NCBI RefSeq assembly: GCF_035938995.1
Contig: NZ_DASZGI010000218.1
Span: 1 to 9,323 of the forward strand
DNA from: DASZGI01 sp035938995
GTDB lineage: Bacteria; Actinomycetota; Actinomycetes; Streptomycetales; Catenulisporaceae
Length of the DNA: 9,323 nt
Reading direction: 5' to 3'
The position numbers and the translations under genes were made by a program. Below are positions 6,377-9,323 of the stretch, piece after piece. Each line of letters opens with the position of its first letter. Positions within the stretch are counted from its first letter, which is position 1. The notes below the pieces were generated by a model. The model did no database searches. It was not told the DNA's origin and saw only the letters and a program-made list of their open reading frames with translations.

Positions 6377-6973
6377 CTACGCCGGTAGCGTCCTGACCGC
6401 ATCCTCGCGTAGGTAGCGGGCGGGGACCGCGGCGGTCAGCCATACGCCATTCGGGGTCACTCGGAAGGTGTGCCCGTCGCGTGCCATTCCCGCCGCGTCG
6501 ACCGTGAGGACCGTAGGCGGGCCGTGCCGGGAGCCGACCTTGCTCGCGGTGTCGACGTCCGCGGACAGGTGCACGTCGTGACGGCTCATCGGAAGCAGGC
6601 CGGCTCGCCGGATCGAGGGCAGCACGCGGACCGAGGTCCCGTGGTAGAGGACGTCCGGCGGCACGGTGTCGGCGTATCCGAGATCGACGGGGACCGAGTG
6701 CCCCTGACGTGCCCGGATGCGCTCACCCGCCGCGTCGTACTCGAACCGCTGCTTGTTGTTGCCGGCGACGACGGCGTCGAGGTCGGCGCGGGTGAAGCGG
6801 ACGCCGCGCCGGGCCGATGCGGTGATCAGCTCGTCCACCTCGGCCCAGCCCTGACGGTCGAGGGCGAGGCCGATTCCGGCGGGGTCGTGGCGCAGCCTGA
6901 GGGACACCCATTTGGAGAGGCGCACGAGGCGCGGCGGGTTCGCCGCACCGGGCGCGGGTTGCTCTTCGCTCAT
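6377..6973 (-). CDS. kptA: RNA 2'-phosphotransferase (Tpt1/KptA family)
   Basis: A 198-residue enzyme that, in the known family, moves an internal RNA 2'-phosphate to NAD+, giving ADP-ribose 1'',2''-cyclic phosphate and nicotinamide. Seen: LVRLSKWVSLRLRHDP (16-31) with catalytic Arg28-His29; LDRQGWAEVDELI (38-50) of the winged-helix RNA-binding lobe; NNKQRFEYD (72-80) with Arg76; YHGTS (110-114), the NAD-binding entry of the ADP-ribosyltransferase-like lobe; GLLPMSRHDVHLS (125-137) with Arg131; and NGVWLTAAVP (175-184). All expected active-site residues are present. In fungi and plants it completes tRNA splicing; bacteria lack that pathway, and the bacterial substrate is unknown. Start: ATG at 6973 gives a family-like N-terminus; ATG at 6988 adds MCVTR. 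Neither has a good ribosome site. It lies 75 nt after the PEBP gene on the same strand and may be cotranscribed. Confidence 0.95.
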   Translation of the reverse strand: MSEEQPAPGAANPPRLVRLSKWVSLRLRHDPAGIGLALDRQGWAEVDELITASARRGVRFTRADLDAVVAGNNKQRFEYDAAGERIRARQGHSVPVDLGYADTVPPDVLYHGTSVRVLPSIRRAGLLPMSRHDVHLSADVDTASKVGSRHGPPTVLTVDAAGMARDGHTFRVTPNGVWLTAAVPARYLREDAVRTLPA

Positions 6974-7048
6974 ACGGGTGACACACATACGCCGGTCAGC
7001 GGACCCCGCGCAACCGGATTAAGCAGCCGCATGACGCAACCGCCCTGG

Positions 7049-7591
7049 TCAGGACTCCTTGCGCGCGTATTCGGCGATGAACTGGGCGCGCGCGAGGGTA
7101 TGGAAGTAAAGGTTGAAGCCCACCGCGGCGGCGGAGGTGTCGGGGGTGATCTCGAGGGCCTCCACATCCAGGGCGTGCACGGTGAAGATGTAGCGGTGCG
7201 AGACGGGTCCGGCGGCCGGTGCCGGTCCGTCGTAGCCGTGCCGGCTGTAGTCATTGCGCACGTGGAAGGCGTCGCCGGGGAGCGAGCCGTCGTTCTCGCC
7301 CGCCCCTGTGAGAAGCTCGGTGGTGTCCGCGGAGATGTTCACCGCGGCCCAGTGCCAGAAGCCGCTGCCGGTGGGAGCGTCCGGGTCCACCACGTTCACC
7401 ACGTAGCTGCGGGTGCCTTCCGGTGCGCCGCTCCAGCGCAGGTGCGGCGAGCGGTTCTCGCCTTCGAAGCCGAAGCCGTTGAACACGTGGGCCTCGGGCA
7501 GCAGCCCGCCGGGGGCCACGTCGTCGCTGGCCAGCTCGAAGGCCGGCGCCTCGGGCAGGAAGTCGAAGGGGTTCGGGGCTCGGTTCGCCAT
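7049..7591 (-). CDS. YbhB/YbcL family phosphatidylethanolamine-binding-like (PEBP/RKIP) protein
   Basis: A 180-residue protein with no signal peptide, so probably cytoplasmic. Seen: NRSPHLRWSGAP (46-57); DPDAP (69-73), the conserved anion-pocket strand; FWHWAAVNI (78-86); RNDYSRHGYDGPAP (112-125); and SHRYIFTVHAL (131-141). These are the PEBP signature segments in the right order and spacing. Known: the fold binds phosphorylated ligands in eukaryotes; bacterial members are mostly of unknown function. The frame is open to 7768, but ATG at 7591 is chosen because GAGAGGA lies 8 nt upstream and the upstream extension has no family similarity and crosses the ribA control region. It is divergent from ribA (198 nt apart) and precedes kptA. 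Confidence 0.94.
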   Translation of the reverse strand: MANRAPNPFDFLPEAPAFELASDDVAPGGLLPEAHVFNGFGFEGENRSPHLRWSGAPEGTRSYVVNVVDPDAPTGSGFWHWAAVNISADTTELLTGAGENDGSLPGDAFHVRNDYSRHGYDGPAPAAGPVSHRYIFTVHALDVEALEITPDTSAAAVGFNLYFHTLARAQFIAEYARKES

Positions 7592-7628
7592 CGTCGGCGT
7601 CCTCTCGTCGGCGGCTGCTGAGATCTGC

Positions 7629-7667
7629 TCCACTGGCACCTTAGCGACCGCGGCGACGGTCAGTGGA
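7629..7667. repeat. Imperfect inverted repeat in the PEBP leader
   Basis: TCCACTG (7629-7635) pairs with CAGTGGA (7661-7667), extended by ACC (7638-7640) with GGT (7658-7660) across a 2-nt bulge. It lies 38 nt upstream of the PEBP start codon and would form a stem in the PEBP mRNA leader or serve as an operator. A TANNNT element (TACCGT, minus strand, 7673-7668) sits next to it but lacks a -35 at normal spacing. Confidence 0.25.
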
Positions 7668-7700
7668 ACGGTATGGGGAGCGCGGGGACCGCGGACCGGC

Positions 7701-7735
7701 CAAGGAAAATTTCCTTGAAAGCTGAAATATCCTTG
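7701..7735. promoter_or_regulatory. 17-bp palindrome plus repeated arm, candidate operator of ribA
   Basis: CAAGGAAA-A-TTTCCTTG (7701-7717) is a perfect inverted repeat with one central base. Its right half, AAATTTCCTTG (7707-7717), recurs as AAATATCCTTG (7725-7735), identical at 10 of 11 positions and offset by 18 nt. The palindrome overlaps the predicted -35 by three bases and the repeat lies inside the -10/-35 spacer. This is the arrangement of a repressor operator with a second, half-type site. It is a conspicuous AT-rich island in a high-GC intergenic region. The binding protein is unknown. Confidence 0.5.
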
Positions 7736-7743
7736 GGTAGGGT
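7715..7743 (+). promoter_or_regulatory. Candidate vegetative-type promoter of ribA
   Basis: TTGAAA (7715-7720), 17-nt spacer, TAGGGT (7738-7743). The -35 differs from TTGACA at one base and the -10 fits TANNNT. Transcription would start near 7750, giving a leader of about 40 nt that contains short inverted repeats (GTTC/GAAC, 7747-7756; TTGAA/TTCAA, 7757-7768) and the ribosome site at 7781-7785. The leader is too short for an FMN riboswitch. Confidence 0.55.
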
Positions 7744-7789
7744 CGGGTTCGAGAACTTGAAGGTTCAACTACTCGGAGACGAGGACGAC

Positions 7790-8581
7790 ATGTACGCTGC
7801 GGCGATGACCGACCCCGCCACTTCGGGCACCCACGCCGGCGGACTGCGCGCACGCTGCCTGGGTCCACGCCCAAGATCCGGTGCCGACGCGACCGCGCGG
7901 CCGGCACACGGCGCGACCGCCGTCGCCCTCGCCGACGCTCCGGCCGTGTCCCCGGCGGCGATCCGCACCAAGGTCCGGGTGCCGCTGCGTTTCCCGGACG
8001 GCTGGGAGACGGTCGCCGACGTGTTCACCTTCACCGGCCTGGTCGACGGCCGCGAGCACCTGGCGCTCGGCCTGGGTGACTACGAGTCGGCCGAGGTGCC
8101 GCTGGTGCGTCCGCACTCGGAGTGCCTGACCGGCGACGTCTTCGGTTCGCAGCGGTGCGACTGCGGCCCGCAGCTGCGCGAAGCCGTCGAGCGGATCTCC
8201 AAGGCCGGGGGCTACCTGCTCTACCTGCGCCAGGAAGGCCGGGGCATCGGCCTGTACGCCAAGCTCGATGCCTACGCGCTCCAGGACCAGGGTCTGGACA
8301 CGTACGCCGCCAACCGCGCGCTCGGCCACGGCGACGACGAGCGGGACTACACCGCGGCGGCGCAGATGCTCGCGACGCTCGGCGCGCCGCGCATCCGGCT
8401 GCTGAGCAACAACCCGGACAAGGCGCTGCAGCTCGACGCGCTCGGTGTCGAGATCGCCGAGCGGATCAGCACGGGCGTGCACCTGTCCGAGGCGAACCTG
8501 CGGTACCTGCGGGCCAAGGTCACGCACACCCACCACGCCATCGCGCTGCCCACCTCCGCGGCGACGGATTCCGCCGCCTGA
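7790..8581 (+). CDS. ribA: GTP cyclohydrolase II
   Basis: A 263-residue zinc enzyme that opens GTP to 2,5-diamino-6-ribosylamino-pyrimidinone phosphate, the first step of riboflavin synthesis. Seen: RPHSECLTGDVFGS (107-120) and QRCDCGPQL (121-129) with zinc ligands Cys112, Cys123 and Cys125; YLRQEGRGIGLYAK (145-158); DAYALQDQGLDTY (160-172), in which Tyr162 aligns with active-site Tyr105 of E. coli RibA; GHGDDERDY (179-187); and RLLSNNPDK (203-211). The DHBP-synthase domain of bifunctional RibBA is absent. Odd: about 57 Ala/Arg-rich residues precede the conserved part. ATG at 7790 is chosen for GAGGA 4 nt upstream and the promoter at 7715-7743; ATG at 7805 or GTG at 7946 would shorten it. The dioxygenase gene follows after 14 nt. 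It may be one of several paralogues, as Streptomyces genomes often carry more than one. Confidence 0.95.
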   Translation: MYAAAMTDPATSGTHAGGLRARCLGPRPRSGADATARPAHGATAVALADAPAVSPAAIRTKVRVPLRFPDGWETVADVFTFTGLVDGREHLALGLGDYESAEVPLVRPHSECLTGDVFGSQRCDCGPQLREAVERISKAGGYLLYLRQEGRGIGLYAKLDAYALQDQGLDTYAANRALGHGDDERDYTAAAQMLATLGAPRIRLLSNNPDKALQLDALGVEIAERISTGVHLSEANLRYLRAKVTHTHHAIALPTSAATDSAA

Positions 8582-8585
8582 TCCC

Positions 8586-8590
8586 GGAGG
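8586..8590 (+). promoter_or_regulatory. Ribosome binding site of the dioxygenase gene
   Basis: GGAGG lies 5 nt before ATG at 8596 and within 5 nt of the ribA stop codon. It fixes the start upstream of an N-terminal extension; the next ATG (8680, residue 29) has no ribosome site. Confidence 0.7.
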
Positions 8591-8595
8591 ACCTG

Positions 8596-9323
8596 ATGAC
8601 CGACCACGACACGGAAACCCCGGTCGACGCCGCCGCGCGCGCCGAAGCCCAACCTGCCGGAGCGCCGCCGCCCGGCCGCATGCCGGTGATCTACCTGAGC
8701 CACGGCGCGCCGCCGCTCGCCGACGACGCGATCTGGCCGGACCAGCTGGCGTCCTGGTCGCGGAACCTGCCGCGGCCGAAGTCCATCCTGATGGTCTCGG
8801 CCCACTGGGAGGACGCCCCGCTCGCCCTCGGTGCAACGACGAGGGTGCCGTTGGTCTACGACTTCTACGGCTTCCCGAAGCACTACTACGAGGTCGAATA
8901 CAAGGCGCCCGGCGCGCCCGAGCTCGCCGAGGACGTCCGCAAGCTGCTCCGCTCCGCGGACACCCCGGTCCAGGACGTGCCAGACCGCGGTCTCGATCAC
9001 GGCGCTTACGTCCCCCTGGTCGAGATGTACGGCGCTGCGGACATCCCGGTCCTGCAGATCTCCCTGCCCACGCTCGACCCGCAGAACTTGATGCGACTCG
9101 GACGCAGGCTGGCCCCGCTGCGCGACGAGGGCGTGCTGATCGTCGGCAGCGGCTTCTTCACGCACAATCTGCGGGCCCTGACCCACGACGGCTCGGTCCA
9201 CTCGATCATGGCCGAGTTCGACGACTGGGGACATCGCGCACTCGACGCGGGCGACCTCGACGCGTTGCTGGACTTCGAGCACAAGTCCCCGTCCGGGCGG
9301 CTCGCGCACCCGCGCACCGAGCA
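8596..9323 (+). CDS. LigB-family class III extradiol ring-cleavage dioxygenase (4,5-DOPA dioxygenase type), 3' end outside window
   Basis: 242 residues are visible and the frame is still open at the right edge. Seen: YLSHGAPP (33-40) with metal ligand His36; SAHWED (68-73) with His70; GLDHGAYVPL (132-141) with the conserved catalytic His135; LPTLDP (158-163); and GSGFFTHNLR (184-193) with His190. The window ends in RTE followed by CA, the start of a His codon, so the last ligand motif (usually EHxxPL) is just beginning. Known: this YgiD/DODA-type family opens catechol rings using one divalent metal and oxygen; most bacterial members have unknown natural substrates. A 28-residue Ala/Pro-rich extension precedes the domain. 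Close coupling to ribA (14 nt, own GGAGG) suggests cotranscription from the ribA promoter. Confidence 0.93.
   Translation, partial: MTDHDTETPVDAAARAEAQPAGAPPPGRMPVIYLSHGAPPLADDAIWPDQLASWSRNLPRPKSILMVSAHWEDAPLALGATTRVPLVYDFYGFPKHYYEVEYKAPGAPELAEDVRKLLRSADTPVQDVPDRGLDHGAYVPLVEMYGAADIPVLQISLPTLDPQNLMRLGRRLAPLRDEGVLIVGSGFFTHNLRALTHDGSVHSIMAEFDDWGHRALDAGDLDALLDFEHKSPSGRLAHPRTE

Noticed and set aside
6470..7621. 383-codon plus-strand frame opposite kptA and the PEBP gene
   Set aside because: It spans two recognisable minus-strand genes and the gap between them, with low-complexity Gly/Val/Arg composition and no motif.
7592..7768. Upstream extension of the PEBP gene to 7768
   Set aside because: It would cross the ribA promoter and palindrome; ATG 7591 has a good ribosome site and gives the normal family length.
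7592..7789. FMN riboswitch upstream of ribA
   Set aside because: The predicted leader is only about 40 nt and the conserved RFN-element sequences are not visible in the 198-nt intergenic region on either strand.

Overview
The window is about 70% GC or higher, has GTG as well as ATG starts, C/G-rich third codon positions and families typical of filamentous actinobacteria: a large LuxR-type (LAL) ATPase regulator, a DUF574 SAM methyltransferase and a single-domain GTP cyclohydrolase II. It looks like chromosome from a Streptomyces-like actinomycete; genus cannot be fixed from the sequence. No rRNA, tRNA, CRISPR array, insertion sequence or phage gene is visible.

Layout, left to right: (1) the first 51 codons of an acyl-CoA carboxylase biotin-carboxylase subunit on the minus strand, cut by the window edge; (2) a 457-nt gene-free stretch with a 13-bp palindrome and a strong GC hairpin; (3) a 990-residue LAL regulator (minus) preceded by a 497-nt stretch holding an AT-rich promoter-like island; (4) a DUF574 methyltransferase (minus); (5) divergent from it, a short-chain dehydrogenase (plus) that looks leaderless, followed by a YjbQ/UPF0047 protein (plus); (6) convergent to these, a KptA/Tpt1 RNA 2'-phosphotransferase and a YbhB-type PEBP protein (both minus); (7) divergent again, ribA (GTP cyclohydrolase II, plus) followed 14 nt later by a LigB/DODA-type extradiol dioxygenase that runs off the right edge.

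The genes do not form one obvious pathway. The tightest functional unit is ribA plus dioxygenase, with a well-placed promoter (TTGAAA, 17 nt, TAGGGT) overlapped by a perfect 17-bp palindrome and a nearby repeat of one arm, which looks like a repressor operator. The LAL gene has a similar arrangement: an inverted repeat bracketing a -10 element. These two control regions, the leaderless dehydrogenase and the ribA-dioxygenase pairing are the points most worth checking. I saw no clearly new multi-gene system. Operator, promoter and terminator calls are pattern readings only.
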